A stretch of DNA of 19,575 bases from JAKEHA01 sp035687255 (GCA_035687255.1 DASRYI010000249.1:1-19575), one strand, 5' to 3'; counted from the stretch's first letter, positions 1 through 10,353 are shown. Notes: generated by a model from the sequence alone, not told the origin. Numbers and translations are program-made.

Positions 1-741
1 CCGGCCCATCACGATGTGCTGCTGGTTGAGCCGGCGGCGCACGTGCCGCCGGCGGGGCACGAAGCGCGCCAGCCGCGCCTTCTCGCGCGCCAGCGGCCCG
101 CGCGGAAAGTTGAACCGGGTCTGGCACACGTCGATCAGTTCGTCCTCATCGATGTTGCCGTACACCGATACCACCACATTGGACGAACGGAAGGCGCGCC
201 TCGAATACCGCCGCAGGTCGCTTTTCCGGAAACCCGACACGGTGCGCGGCGAGCCCAGAATGGGCCGGCCCAGCGGATGAGCGGGAAACAGCTCGGCGGC
301 GAACATTTCGTGAATCAGATCGTCGGGCGCGTCTTCGACGTCGTTGATCTCCTCGAGGATGACATTGCGCTCCAGCGCCACCTGGTCTTCGTCGAAGCGC
401 GAGGCCGTGAGCATGTCGGTCATGAGGTCGATGGCTACACCGCGCTTGTTTTCGAGCACGTGGGCGTAGACGCACATGGTGTCCTTGGTGGTGAAGGCAT
501 CCAGCGAGCCGCCCACCTTCTCGATTTCGCGCGAGATATCCTGGGCGCTGCGGCGCGCGGTGCCCTTGAAGAGCATGTGCTCCATGAAGTGGCACAATCC
601 CGACTCGGCGGCCGATTCGTCGCGCGCGCCGGTGCGGGTCCATACGCCGATGCAGAAGGCCTTCGAGATGGGATTGCGTTCGTGCAGGATGGTGAGCCCC
701 GAGGGCAACACGATCTTGTTCGCGGTACGTGCGACTGGCAT
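1..741 (-). CDS. M16-family zinc metallopeptidase (N-terminal part, runs off left edge)
   Basis: This is the first 247 codons of a processing-peptidase-like protein (pitrilysin/M16B group, as in Bacillus MlpA/YmxG). The inverted zinc motif is visible as H51-F-M-E54-H55. The third ligand is expected about 76 residues after the second His and falls on E131, within ERNVILEEI. The family-typical stretch GLCHFMEHMLFKGT is intact. The ATG at 741 opens MPVARTANKIVLPSG and has an AAGGA ribosome binding site about 8 bases upstream. The reading frame stays open to base 1 and ends in LNQQHIVMGR, where M16 proteins usually have a similar strand, so the C-terminal half lies outside the window. It follows pnp by 81 bp, the same neighbourhood as in Bacillus. 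The substrate is unknown; family members cleave peptides in the cytoplasm or envelope. No signal peptide is seen at this start. Confidence 0.93.
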   Translation of the reverse strand, partial: MPVARTANKIVLPSGLTILHERNPISKAFCIGVWTRTGARDESAAESGLCHFMEHMLFKGTARRSAQDISREIEKVGGSLDAFTTKDTMCVYAHVLENKRGVAIDLMTDMLTASRFDEDQVALERNVILEEINDVEDAPDDLIHEMFAAELFPAHPLGRPILGSPRTVSGFRKSDLRRYSRRAFRSSNVVVSVYGNIDEDELIDVCQTRFNFPRGPLAREKARLARFVPRRRHVRRRLNQQHIVMGR

Positions 742-764
742 GTGTCCGTTCCTTACCAATGACA

Positions 765-800
765 ACGCCCGCCAGGGGTACAGAACCTCCGGGCGGGCGT
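765..800 (-). terminator. Hairpin after pnp, possible weak or partial terminator
   Basis: A perfect 9-bp inverted repeat (765-773 with 792-800) with an 18-base loop lies between the pnp stop and the M16 start. On the minus strand it is followed by TTGTCATT, a poor U-tract. It may attenuate read-through from pnp or protect the pnp 3' end rather than terminate fully. Confidence 0.5.
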
Positions 801-822
801 CGTGTTTCCGACTGCCGGGTGA

Positions 823-3012
823 TTACCGACGGCGTCCCGAGTGCTCGCGGTGCCGGCCGCCGCGCCCTTCGCGGTCACCATGATGGCGCTCGCGGCGCTC
901 GCCGCTGTGCTCCTCTTCCTGGTAACCCTCGGGCTTCTCGATCAGCACCTTGCGCGACAGGCGAACCTTGCCGTCGCCGTTGACCTCGAGCACCTTCACC
1001 TTGACGATGTCGCCCACCTTGAGCTCTTCCTCGACGCGCTCCAGACGGCGGTGCGCAATCTCGGAGATGTGCAGCAGGCCGTCCTTGCCGGGGAGAATCT
1101 GCACGAAGGCGCCGAACGGCAGAATGCTGCGCACTTCGCCTTCGTAGATCTTCCCGACTTCCGGTTCCGCCGTGATCTCGCGGATACGGGCCAGCGCGAT
1201 TTCCGCGCTCTCCGTGTTGACCGCAATCACGCGCACGGTGCCGTCGTCTTCGATCTCGATGGTGGCACCCGACTCCTCCTGGATGCGCTTCACCACCTTG
1301 CCTCCCGGGCCGATGATCTCGCGGATCTTGTCGGTCGGAATGGTGATGGTGGTGATCTTCGGCGCGTACGGCGAAATGTCCGCATGCGGCTGCGCGATGG
1401 TTTCGTTCATCACGCCCAGAATGTGCATGCGTCCCGCCCGTGCCTGGTTCAGCGCCTTCATCATGATGGCGTCCGAAATGCCGGCGATCTTGGTGTCGAG
1501 CTGGAAGGCGGTAATGCCGTCCGCGGTGCCCGTCACCTTGAAGTCCATGTCGCCCAGGTGATCTTCGGCGCCGAGGATGTCGCTGAGCACGGCCACGCGC
1601 TCGCCTTCGATCACCAGACCCATGGCGATACCCGCGATGGGTTTTGGAATCGGAACGCCCGCGTCCATCAGCGCCAGACTTCCGCCGCACACCGACGCCA
1701 TCGAGCTGGAGCCGTTGGATTCCAGAATCTCCGACACGATGCGGATGGTGTACGGGAAGTCGTCCTTCCCCGGGATCATGGGGCGGATGGCGCGCTCGGC
1801 CAGCGCACCGTGTCCGATTTCGCGGCGGCCCGGGCTGCCGAAGCGGCCCACTTCGCCGACGCTGAACGACGGGAAGTTGTAATGGAGCATGTAGCGCTTC
1901 CAGCTCTCGCCCTCGATGGTGTCGAGCATCTGCTCGTCATCGGTGGTTCCGAGCGTGGTGGTGACGAGACTCTGCGTCTCGCCGCGCGTGAACAGCGCCG
2001 ACCCGTGTGCGCGCGGCAGCACGCCGATCTCGCACGTAATGGGACGGATGTCCGTGAGCCCGCGTCCGTCGAGGCGCATGTTCTTGTCCAGGATCATGTC
2101 ACGCATGACCGTGCGCTCGATGTCGTGGACGACCCCCGCCACATACGCGCCCTGCTCGGGGAACTCCTCCGCGTACTTCGCGATGGCGTCATCGTGAATC
2201 TTCTTGAGCGCATCCTGGCGCTCCAGCTTCTTGCCGATGGTGAGCGCCTGCTTGATGGCACCGGTGAAATCCGCCGCCACGCGTTTGTCGAGTTCCTCGA
2301 ACTGCTCGGGTGCTTCGACCGCACGCTTGGTCTTGGCGCCGAAGGCCGCCACCAGCTCGCGCTGGAGCGTATTCAGGTGCTTGATCTCTTCGTGACCGAA
2401 GCGGACCGACGCCAGCATTTCTTCTTCGCTGACTTCCTTGCAGCCGCCCTCGACCATGAGCACCGCGTCGTCGGTACCGGCGATCACGACGTCCATGTCG
2501 CTTGCTTCCATCTGTTCGGCGGTCGGGTTGACGATAAACTGTCCGTCCACGCGACCCACGCGCACACCGGAAACAAATGCGTCGAAAGGAATGTCGGAGA
2601 CGGCCAGCGCCGCCGACGCGCCCACGATGCCGAGCACGTCGGGCGAGTTGATGCCGTCATAGCTGACCGGCTGCACGATGACCTGCGTCTCGCACATGTA
2701 GTGCTTGTCGAACAGCGGCCGGATGGGCCGGTCGATGAGGCGCGCGGTCAGCGTTTCGCGCTCACCCGGACGTCCTTCGCGTTTGAAAAAGCCCCCGGGA
2801 ATGCGCCCGGAGGCATAGAACTTCTCACGATACTCGACCGTGAGCGGGAAGAAATCCCGGTCCGTCTTCTGCTGTGCGCCAACCACGGCGACGAGCACCA
2901 TGGTTTCGCCCATGCGAACGACGACGGCGCCGTCCGCCTGTTTGGCCATGCGTCCTGTTTCAATACTGAACGGTTGCCCGTTCACCATACGTGTAACTGT
3001 TTGCATTCCCAT
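823..3012 (-). CDS. pnp: Polyribonucleotide nucleotidyltransferase (PNPase)
   Basis: PNPase is the 3'-to-5' phosphorolytic exoribonuclease that releases nucleoside diphosphates during mRNA decay, usually as a trimer and often with RNase E or RNase Y. The protein is about 729 aa, in the normal range. In order it shows the first RNase PH domain (with FFKREGRPGERE near 75-86), a helical linker, the second RNase PH domain with the catalytic-type aspartates D484 and D490 in EDHLGDMDF, a KH domain with IIGPGGK (566-572) and an S1 domain (about 619-690). The last 30 residues are a charged, Arg/His/Glu/Gly-rich tail. The start is taken as the ATG at 3012 (MGMQTV); the ATG at 3006 is equally possible, and neither has a clear ribosome binding site. 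A longer open frame exists upstream but would run into the rpsO-pnp hairpin, so it was not used. It lies 107 bp after rpsO, the classic rpsO-pnp pair. Confidence 0.98.
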   Translation of the reverse strand: MGMQTVTRMVNGQPFSIETGRMAKQADGAVVVRMGETMVLVAVVGAQQKTDRDFFPLTVEYREKFYASGRIPGGFFKREGRPGERETLTARLIDRPIRPLFDKHYMCETQVIVQPVSYDGINSPDVLGIVGASAALAVSDIPFDAFVSGVRVGRVDGQFIVNPTAEQMEASDMDVVIAGTDDAVLMVEGGCKEVSEEEMLASVRFGHEEIKHLNTLQRELVAAFGAKTKRAVEAPEQFEELDKRVAADFTGAIKQALTIGKKLERQDALKKIHDDAIAKYAEEFPEQGAYVAGVVHDIERTVMRDMILDKNMRLDGRGLTDIRPITCEIGVLPRAHGSALFTRGETQSLVTTTLGTTDDEQMLDTIEGESWKRYMLHYNFPSFSVGEVGRFGSPGRREIGHGALAERAIRPMIPGKDDFPYTIRIVSEILESNGSSSMASVCGGSLALMDAGVPIPKPIAGIAMGLVIEGERVAVLSDILGAEDHLGDMDFKVTGTADGITAFQLDTKIAGISDAIMMKALNQARAGRMHILGVMNETIAQPHADISPYAPKITTITIPTDKIREIIGPGGKVVKRIQEESGATIEIEDDGTVRVIAVNTESAEIALARIREITAEPEVGKIYEGEVRSILPFGAFVQILPGKDGLLHISEIAHRRLERVEEELKVGDIVKVKVLEVNGDGKVRLSRKVLIEKPEGYQEEEHSGERRERHHGDREGRGGRHREHSGRRR

Positions 3013-3054
3013 TCGTTTCTTTCTGACCAGCTGTATGCGGCCAACAAGGGTAAA

Positions 3055-3082
3055 GCGGACGCGTCGTTTCCCCTGCGTCCGC
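3055..3082 (-). terminator. rpsO-pnp intergenic hairpin
   Basis: A perfect 8-bp stem (GCGGACGC with GCGTCCGC) with a 12-base loop lies between rpsO and pnp. The minus strand continues TTTACCCTTGTT, so it resembles a weak intrinsic terminator. In Escherichia coli the same gap holds a terminator and RNase III processing sites that control pnp. A similar role here is an inference from position. Confidence 0.5.
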
Positions 3083-3119
3083 AGACGTCTTCTCAATCAA
3101 GTGAAGTGGCTCCGAGGAG

Positions 3120-3389
3120 CTACTTGCGCAGGTTGAGCTGCTTGATCATCTCCCGGTAGCTCTCGATCTTCTTGTTCTTGAGGTAGTCCAGGAGTTTGCG
3201 GCGGCGTCCCACGAGCTTCAAGAGCCCGCGGCGCGACGCGTGGTCCTTCTTATGGACCTGAAAATGCTCCGTGAGCATCTTGATGCGCTCGGTGAGGAGA
3301 GCAATCTGGACTTCGGCGGAGCCGGAGTCTTTGTCGTGGAGCTTGTACTTCGCGATGATGTCTTTCTTCTGATCCGTGTTCATAACCAT
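3120..3389 (-). CDS. rpsO: 30S ribosomal protein S15
   Basis: S15 is a primary 16S rRNA-binding protein of the 30S platform, and it also forms an intersubunit bridge. The 89-aa product matches the usual family length. It carries the conserved core SGSAEVQIALLTERI, LTEHFQVHKKDHASRRGLL and RRRKLLDYL. The ATG at 3389 (MVMNTDQ) is chosen over the one at 3383 because an AGGAGGTG box sits 8 to 10 bases ahead of it; the longer frame to 3425 would include this box in the coding region. It has its own leader with hairpins and a promoter candidate and is followed by pnp. Confidence 0.98.
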   Translation of the reverse strand: MVMNTDQKKDIIAKYKLHDKDSGSAEVQIALLTERIKMLTEHFQVHKKDHASRRGLLKLVGRRRKLLDYLKNKKIESYREMIKQLNLRK

Positions 3390-3397
3390 CGTCTGAT

Positions 3398-3455
3398 CAC
3401 CTCCTCGTACACCGGTACGCGACACGATGGCTGCAGTCGGCTGGGAGCCAACCGC
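3398..3455 (-). promoter_or_regulatory. Structured rpsO leader, candidate S15 autoregulatory element
   Basis: Two hairpins lie upstream of the rpsO start. The first (3433-3455) is a 10-bp stem with a CCC loop containing two G-U wobble pairs. The second (3406-3419) is a 5-bp stem CGTAC/GTACG with a 4-base loop that directly abuts the AGGAGGTG ribosome binding site (3398-3405). S15 is known to repress its own mRNA through different leader folds in different phyla. The proposal here rests on position and pairing only. Confidence 0.4.
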
Positions 3456-3464
3456 CAGGCCGGA

Positions 3465-3493
3465 ACCGTAGCATAGCCCCCCCGGGGTGGCAA
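3465..3493 (-). promoter_or_regulatory. Candidate sigma70-type promoter for rpsO
   Basis: The minus strand shows TTGCCA (3493-3488, five of six matches to the -35 consensus), a 17-base spacer and TACGGT (3470-3465) preceded by TGC, an extended -10 signature. Initiation would fall near 3458, just before the leader hairpin. The -10 match is only three of six, so this remains a candidate. Confidence 0.4.
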
Positions 3494-3550
3494 GCGGTAA
3501 TTGCTTAAGCGCAATGCACGGTTGCAGTTAATGGAGTTCTCCACCGAAAT

Positions 3551-4504
3551 CTACTCGCTGGTGGATAACGCGTCCCGGGCCGCGCGCCGGTCCTCGGCCA
3601 GCTGGTCGATGAGCGCGGTGATGGTGGGAAACTTTTGTTCCGGGCGAAGGAAGGCCTCGCACCACAGCGAGATCTCTTCCCCGTAGATGTGGTGGTCGAA
3701 GTCGAAAATGTGAACCTCGATCTCGTCGCTGTGACCGCGCTTCATGGTCGGCGCCCGGCCCACGTTCATCATGCCGTCGTAGATCCATCCGCGCCAGCCC
3801 ACCCGCACCGCGTACACGCCCGTCGAGGGCCACAGCTTGGCCGGCTCGTCGACGGCCACATTGGCGGTGGGAAAGCCCAGATCGCGCCCCCGGCCCTGTC
3901 CGTGCACCACGCGCCCGCGCACCAGATAGGGATGCCCGAGCAGGTTGTTGGCCCGGTCCAGGTTGGCGGCGCTCAGCGTCTTGCGGATGGTGGTGCTCGA
4001 CACAACCTCGGCGTCGATGCGCACCGGCGGCACCACCGTGACACCAAACCCGCGCCGCGCGCCTTCCTCCGCCACGCGCTCCGGACTGCCCTCGCGTTTG
4101 TGGCCGAAGTGACAATCGTAGCCGATCACCAGTTCGCGCATGTCCATGGCGTCCAGGAAATAGCGCTGGATGAAGTCGCGGTATTCGATGCGCTGCGTCT
4201 CGGCGTCGAAGTGCAGCACGAAAATTCCGTCGACCGGGGCCCTGGCGAGCAGCTCGAGACGCTCCGAGATGGTGGTGAGTATCGACGGCATCTCGCGTGA
4301 GTGTGTCACCGTCACGGGATGCGGATCGAACGTCATCACCCAGACACCGTCCACCGCGCCCGCCGTGCGCCGCGCCACCAGCGCATCCAGGATGGCGCGA
4401 TGCCCGCGATGCACGCCGTCGAACACGCCGATGGTGACGGCGGTCTTGGCCGGCGCGCACGCGCGCAGTTCGTCGAGATTCCAGGCGATCCTGGGCGGCG
4501 TCAT
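3551..4504 (-). CDS. ribF: Bifunctional riboflavin kinase / FMN adenylyltransferase
   Basis: RibF makes FMN from riboflavin and then FAD from FMN, using ATP in both steps. The 317-aa protein has the expected two modules. The N-terminal adenylyltransferase has GVFDGVHRGH (26-35), GYDCHFGHKREGS (128-140) and SSTTIRK (169-175). The C-terminal kinase has RGRVVHGQGRGRDLGFPTAN (196-215), the NVGRAPT segment (247-253) and EVHIFDFD (263-270), the usual site of the catalytic Glu. The ATG at 4504 overlaps the truB stop as ATGA, which implies translational coupling. The frame is open far upstream through truB, but this is a shadow. It sits in the same place as ribC in Bacillus. No FMN riboswitch is seen. 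Confidence 0.97.
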   Translation of the reverse strand: MTPPRIAWNLDELRACAPAKTAVTIGVFDGVHRGHRAILDALVARRTAGAVDGVWVMTFDPHPVTVTHSREMPSILTTISERLELLARAPVDGIFVLHFDAETQRIEYRDFIQRYFLDAMDMRELVIGYDCHFGHKREGSPERVAEEGARRGFGVTVVPPVRIDAEVVSSTTIRKTLSAANLDRANNLLGHPYLVRGRVVHGQGRGRDLGFPTANVAVDEPAKLWPSTGVYAVRVGWRGWIYDGMMNVGRAPTMKRGHSDEIEVHIFDFDHHIYGEEISLWCEAFLRPEQKFPTITALIDQLAEDRRAARDALSTSE

Positions 4505-5484
4505 GGCTGTCCCATGGGCCGGCGTCCGGCCGGTGTGCCCTCGGCGGCGGGCGTGTCCACACACATGCGGAAGGAATCGCACACGCGCAATGGATCGCGC
4601 GGGCGGTCGCCGTCGCGATAACCGACCGCAATCAGCACGCGCGTCTCGTCCATCAGGCGCATGGCGCCCGCGCGCGGCGACCCGATGGTTTCGATCACGT
4701 CCTGGCGCAGCGGCAGGCCGCCGAAACGGAGTTCGCGCGCGGCGCGCGCCTCCAGCACCACGCCGGGCAGAAAGGCCAACGCGTCGTCCAGGGAAAGTCC
4801 GGTCAGTTCGTCGGCGCGCGCCGGTACCAGCGCCTCCGAGGGATTGGCGCCATCCAGCGAAAAGGCGCCGATGCGCGTGCGCGTGAGCGTCGCGATCGAC
4901 GCCGGCAGTCCCAGTTTTTCGCCGAAATCGCGCGCCAGCGAGCGCACGTAGGTGCCGCGCGAACAGCGCACCACACAGTGCACGATGGGTCCGTCGGCAC
5001 CCGACACATCGAAGCTGTAGATCTTCACCTGGCGCGGCGCGGCCGCTTCGGTGGCCTCGCTCACTTCGCCGGCGCGCGCCAGTTCGTAGTAGCGCCGGCC
5101 CTTGTGTTTGAGCGCCGAGAACACCGGCGGAGTGAGCAGATAATCGCCCACGAATGAGGCTGCCGCATCGCGAAGTTGCTCCAACGTCAGATCGGGAACG
5201 GGCGCCTCGCGCAGCACCGGTCCTTCCGCATCCAGCGTCGCGGTCTCGACACCCAGGCGCACGTCGAAGTGATATTCCTTTTCGAGGTCCATGAAATGCT
5301 CGACGGCGCGCGTGGCGAGTCCCGTGCACACCAGCAGCACGCCCCGCGCCAGCGGGTCCAGCGTGCCGGCATGGCCCACCTTGCGCAGGCCCGTGGTGCG
5401 CCGCATGGCGGCCACCACGTCGAAGGACGACGGTCCGGGCGCCTTGTCGATGACGAATACGCGATGCTCGAACCGGTTCTTCAC
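4501..5484 (-). CDS. truB: tRNA pseudouridine(55) synthase
   Basis: TruB converts U55 of the tRNA T-loop to pseudouridine and also acts as a tRNA chaperone. The 327-aa protein has the family motif GHAGTLDPLARGVLLVC with catalytic Asp D43, the SALKHKGRRYYELAR segment (123-137) and CSRGTYVRSLARDFG (174-188). A short TruB C-terminal domain is followed by a roughly 25-residue Pro/Gly-rich tail. The start is a GTG at 5484, overlapping the rbfA TGA by 4 bases (GTGA), with GAGGAA about 5 bases upstream. Its stop overlaps the ribF ATG in the same way, so rbfA, truB and ribF form a tightly coupled unit. Confidence 0.97.
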   Translation of the reverse strand: MKNRFEHRVFVIDKAPGPSSFDVVAAMRRTTGLRKVGHAGTLDPLARGVLLVCTGLATRAVEHFMDLEKEYHFDVRLGVETATLDAEGPVLREAPVPDLTLEQLRDAAASFVGDYLLTPPVFSALKHKGRRYYELARAGEVSEATEAAAPRQVKIYSFDVSGADGPIVHCVVRCSRGTYVRSLARDFGEKLGLPASIATLTRTRIGAFSLDGANPSEALVPARADELTGLSLDDALAFLPGVVLEARAARELRFGGLPLRQDVIETIGSPRAGAMRLMDETRVLIAVGYRDGDRPRDPLRVCDSFRMCVDTPAAEGTPAGRRPMGQP

Positions 5485-5888
5485 GCGTCTTCCTCTTCGC
5501 CGGGTTCGCCGTCCGGCGCTCGCCCCGACGCTTCCCCGGTCGTCGAGGGAGTGCCCGTATCACGCAGGATCTCGTTGATGCGAAACGCGCGGTCGAGCGA
5601 GTCGTCGTACACCCAGCGCAACTCGGGCGCATGCTGAACGTCGATGGCCGTCGCAATGGCGTGGCGCATGAAGCCGCTGGCCCCCTTGAGAATGCGCAGC
5701 GACGTCTCGCGCTGCTCATCGTCACCCATCACGCTGAAATGCACGCGCGCGGTGGCGAGGTCCTTGGCCACGCGCACCGAGACGATGGTCACCAGGCCGA
5801 GGCGCGGATCCTTGATGTCCTTGAGCACGATCTCGCTCAGGACTTCCTTGATGGTCTCGTTGATTCTTTCGATTCGATATTTGGACAT
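5481..5888 (-). CDS. rbfA: 30S ribosome-binding factor A
   Basis: RbfA binds late pre-30S particles and assists 16S rRNA 5'-end maturation, with a cold-shock role in many bacteria. The 135-aa protein has the typical N-terminus (RIERINETIKEVLSEIV), the DPRLGLVTIVSVRVAKDL strand and LRWVYDDSLDRAFRINEIL near the end of the KH-like domain. An acidic tail (GEPGEEEDA) follows. The ATG at 5888 has no ribosome binding site directly next to it: GAAAGG lies upstream of a perfect 7-bp hairpin that separates it from the start. The 3' end overlaps truB. Confidence 0.96.
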   Translation of the reverse strand: MSKYRIERINETIKEVLSEIVLKDIKDPRLGLVTIVSVRVAKDLATARVHFSVMGDDEQRETSLRILKGASGFMRHAIATAIDVQHAPELRWVYDDSLDRAFRINEILRDTGTPSTTGEASGRAPDGEPGEEEDA

Positions 5889-5893
5889 AGGAA

Positions 5894-5911
5894 GTCGCGC
5901 GACAGCGCGAC
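5894..5911 (-). other. Hairpin between ribosome binding site and rbfA start
   Basis: GTCGCGC pairs perfectly with GCGCGAC around a TGTC loop. It lies between GAAAGG, right after the DUF503 stop, and the rbfA ATG. If folded, it would bring the GAAAGG box to within about 5 bases of the ATG. This is an observed structure; the role is inferred. Confidence 0.45.
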
Positions 5912-5916
5912 CTTTC

Positions 5917-6198
5917 TCATCTGAACTCTTCCAGAGCGTCGGCGACGGTTACCCTCGGGTCGCCTTCAATGAAGCGCCGAATGCTTCCACACGTCTCGTC
6001 CACCGTCTTGTGATCCGACCCCACCATGGCTATCGCGATGGTACTTCGCTGCCACTTGTCCTGATAGGCCACCTCGGCAACCGAGGCGTTGAACCGCCCG
6101 CGCAACCGGGACTTCAGGCTCTGCAGCACGAATCGCTTTTCTTTGAGGGAGGAACAGCCGGGGATCAACAGGTCCACGGTCAAGACCTTGACGAACAT
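5917..6198 (-). CDS. ylxP: DUF503 family protein (YlxP-like)
   Basis: This is a small conserved protein of the DUF503 family, recognised by VDLLIPGCSSLKEKRFVLQSLKSRLRGRFNASVAEV. In Bacillus the equivalent gene ylxP lies between infB and rbfA, exactly as here; the product is linked by position to ribosome assembly, but its molecular role is not established. The ATG at 6198 gives 93 aa beginning MFVKVL, the usual family start. A GTG at 6207 would add three residues (MNT). Neither start has a clear ribosome binding site, which suggests coupling to infB translation 40 bases upstream. Confidence 0.9.
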   Translation of the reverse strand: MFVKVLTVDLLIPGCSSLKEKRFVLQSLKSRLRGRFNASVAEVAYQDKWQRSTIAIAMVGSDHKTVDETCGSIRRFIEGDPRVTVADALEEFR

Positions 6199-6220
6199 TG
6201 TGTTCACGCGCAGTATCCGG

Positions 6221-6235
6221 CCGCGCTTCGCGCGG
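6221..6235 (-). other. Short hairpin in the infB-ylxP spacer
   Basis: CCGCGC pairs with GCGCGG around a GAA loop, 2 bases after the infB stop. No U-tract follows, so it is not an intrinsic terminator. It is a second hairpin in the spacers of this operon, like the one before rbfA. Confidence 0.4.
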
Positions 6236-6237
6236 GA

Positions 6238-8778
<2,541 letters not shown>

Positions 8779-10353
8779 CTAGTCGTTCGCGTCCTTCTTG
8801 GTCTCATCCGCGGCCGCGGTTTCCTCGGTCATGGCTTCAGCCGCCGCCGGTTCGGCTGCCGCCGGCTCGGCCGCCGCTGCTTCAGAAGCCGTTGCCTCCG
8901 CCGCATCGGTCTGTGCCTCGGCTTCGTCTTCGGCTTCCACCTCGGCCGGATCACGGAAGAGCATCTCTTCGGTTAGCTTGACCTTTTCTTCCTTGGCCGG
9001 TTCCGGTTCGTCCGACTCCAGCATGCTTTCGTCGAAGAGCGGCTTGGCCGCTTTCTTCGCCAGCTCGCGCTCCTCGTTTTCCTTCTTGATGAGGCCTTCG
9101 AGCGCGGCTTCGAGTTCCTTCACGGTGCCCTGCGCGGTCTCGAGCAGCTTCTCCACCGTGCGTTCGCCGAAACCGGGGATGGCCATCAGCGTCTCCACCG
9201 GCGTCCGCATCAGCTTCTGCACGGTGTTCACACCGGCCTCACGCAGCTTCTCGGCCATCTTCTCGGAAACGCCCACCATCTCCTCGATGGGCATGAGCAG
9301 ATGCTCCTGCAGGCGCTGGCGCTGCTCGAGCTCGCGGTTCGACACCAGCTCGATCTGCCAGCCCGCGAGGCGCGAGGCCAGCCTGACATTCTGACCTTCC
9401 TTGCCGATGGCCAGCGAGAGCTGATCTTCGTCGACGACCACCAGCACGGAATGCACTTCGATGTCGGGACGTACCTGCACGATCTTCGCGGGCGAAAGCG
9501 CGCGCGAGATGAACGTCGAGACGTCTTCGCTCCAGGGCACGATGTCGATGCGCTCGCCGGAGAGTTCATTCACCACGGCCTGCACACGCGAGCCTTTCAT
9601 GCCCACACACGCGCCCACCGCGTCCACGCGGTCGTCACGCGAATACACGGCGATCTTGGAACGGCCGCCCGCTTCGCGCGCGATACTCTTGATCTCGATC
9701 ATGCCCTCGTAGATCTCGGGCACTTCCTGCACGAACAGCGCCTTGAGGAACTCGGGGCTGGTGCGCGAGAGCGTGATCATGGGGCCCTTGGCTTCCTTGT
9801 CCACCTTCATGACCACGGCGCGGATCGACGAGCCCTGCTGATAGCGCTCGCGGCGAATCTGGTCCTTCTTGGGCATGAATGCCTCGGCGTTGCCCAGGTT
9901 CACCAGGATGCCGGTGCGGTCGATCTGTTGCACGGACCCGGAGACGATTTCGCCCACACGGTCCTTGTATTCCTCGAAGACGCGGTCGCGTTCGAACTCG
10001 CGGATCTTCTGCATCAGGATCTGTTTGGTGATCTGGATGGCGTTGCGGCCGAACTCTTCGAAGGGCACGTTGATCTCGATCACGTCGCCGGCCTCGGCGC
10101 CTTCGGCGTAGTCCTGGGCCTCCTCGACGGAGATCTGCAGGCTGTCGTCCTCGACCTCGTCGACCACGTGCTTGACCAGGAACAGCTCGATGGAGCCGTG
10201 TCCGTCGTCCTCGATCTTCACTTCGGCGTTGGGGCCGTGCTTGCGCCGGACCGCCGACGCAAAACCCTGGGTCAGCGTGTCCATGAGGATGGCACGATCC
10301 AGACGACGCTCACGAATGAGCTGGTTGAATGCTTCCGCGAAATGGATGCTCAT
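8779..10353 (-). CDS. nusA: Transcription termination/antitermination factor NusA
   Basis: NusA binds RNA polymerase and nascent RNA, and modulates pausing, termination and antitermination. The 524-aa protein shows the N-terminal polymerase-binding domain (1-125), an S1 domain (about 133-197), KH1 with GMKGSR (251-256), KH2 with IGKEGQN (316-322) and a helix-hairpin-helix region (about 357-412) with PGFGERTVEKLL. The last 80 residues are an acidic, Ala/Glu-rich low-complexity tail with AAAEP repeats. The ATG at 10353 abuts the rimP TAA, with AGAGGTGA as the ribosome binding site inside the rimP end. The ylxR and ylxQ genes usually found between nusA and infB in Bacillus are absent. Confidence 0.98.
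   Translation of the reverse strand: MSIHFAEAFNQLIRERRLDRAILMDTLTQGFASAVRRKHGPNAEVKIEDDGHGSIELFLVKHVVDEVEDDSLQISVEEAQDYAEGAEAGDVIEINVPFEEFGRNAIQITKQILMQKIREFERDRVFEEYKDRVGEIVSGSVQQIDRTGILVNLGNAEAFMPKKDQIRRERYQQGSSIRAVVMKVDKEAKGPMITLSRTSPEFLKALFVQEVPEIYEGMIEIKSIAREAGGRSKIAVYSRDDRVDAVGACVGMKGSRVQAVVNELSGERIDIVPWSEDVSTFISRALSPAKIVQVRPDIEVHSVLVVVDEDQLSLAIGKEGQNVRLASRLAGWQIELVSNRELEQRQRLQEHLLMPIEEMVGVSEKMAEKLREAGVNTVQKLMRTPVETLMAIPGFGERTVEKLLETAQGTVKELEAALEGLIKKENEERELAKKAAKPLFDESMLESDEPEPAKEEKVKLTEEMLFRDPAEVEAEDEAEAQTDAAEATASEAAAAEPAAAEPAAAEAMTEETAAADETKKDAND

Noticed and set aside
3013..3096. N-terminal extension of PNPase (28 residues)
   Set aside because: It crosses the rpsO-pnp hairpin and adds basic residues not seen in the family, which normally begins close to the Met at 3012 or 3006.
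841..3159. 772-codon plus-strand open frame opposite pnp
   Set aside because: PNPase on the minus strand is certain over the same bases, and the antisense product is Leu/His/Asp-rich with no recognisable domain.
3551..5725. 724-codon minus-strand frame that could be read as a long fusion ending in RibF
   Set aside because: The upstream half is truB and rbfA read in the wrong frame. The true RibF start is the ATG overlapping the truB stop at 4504.
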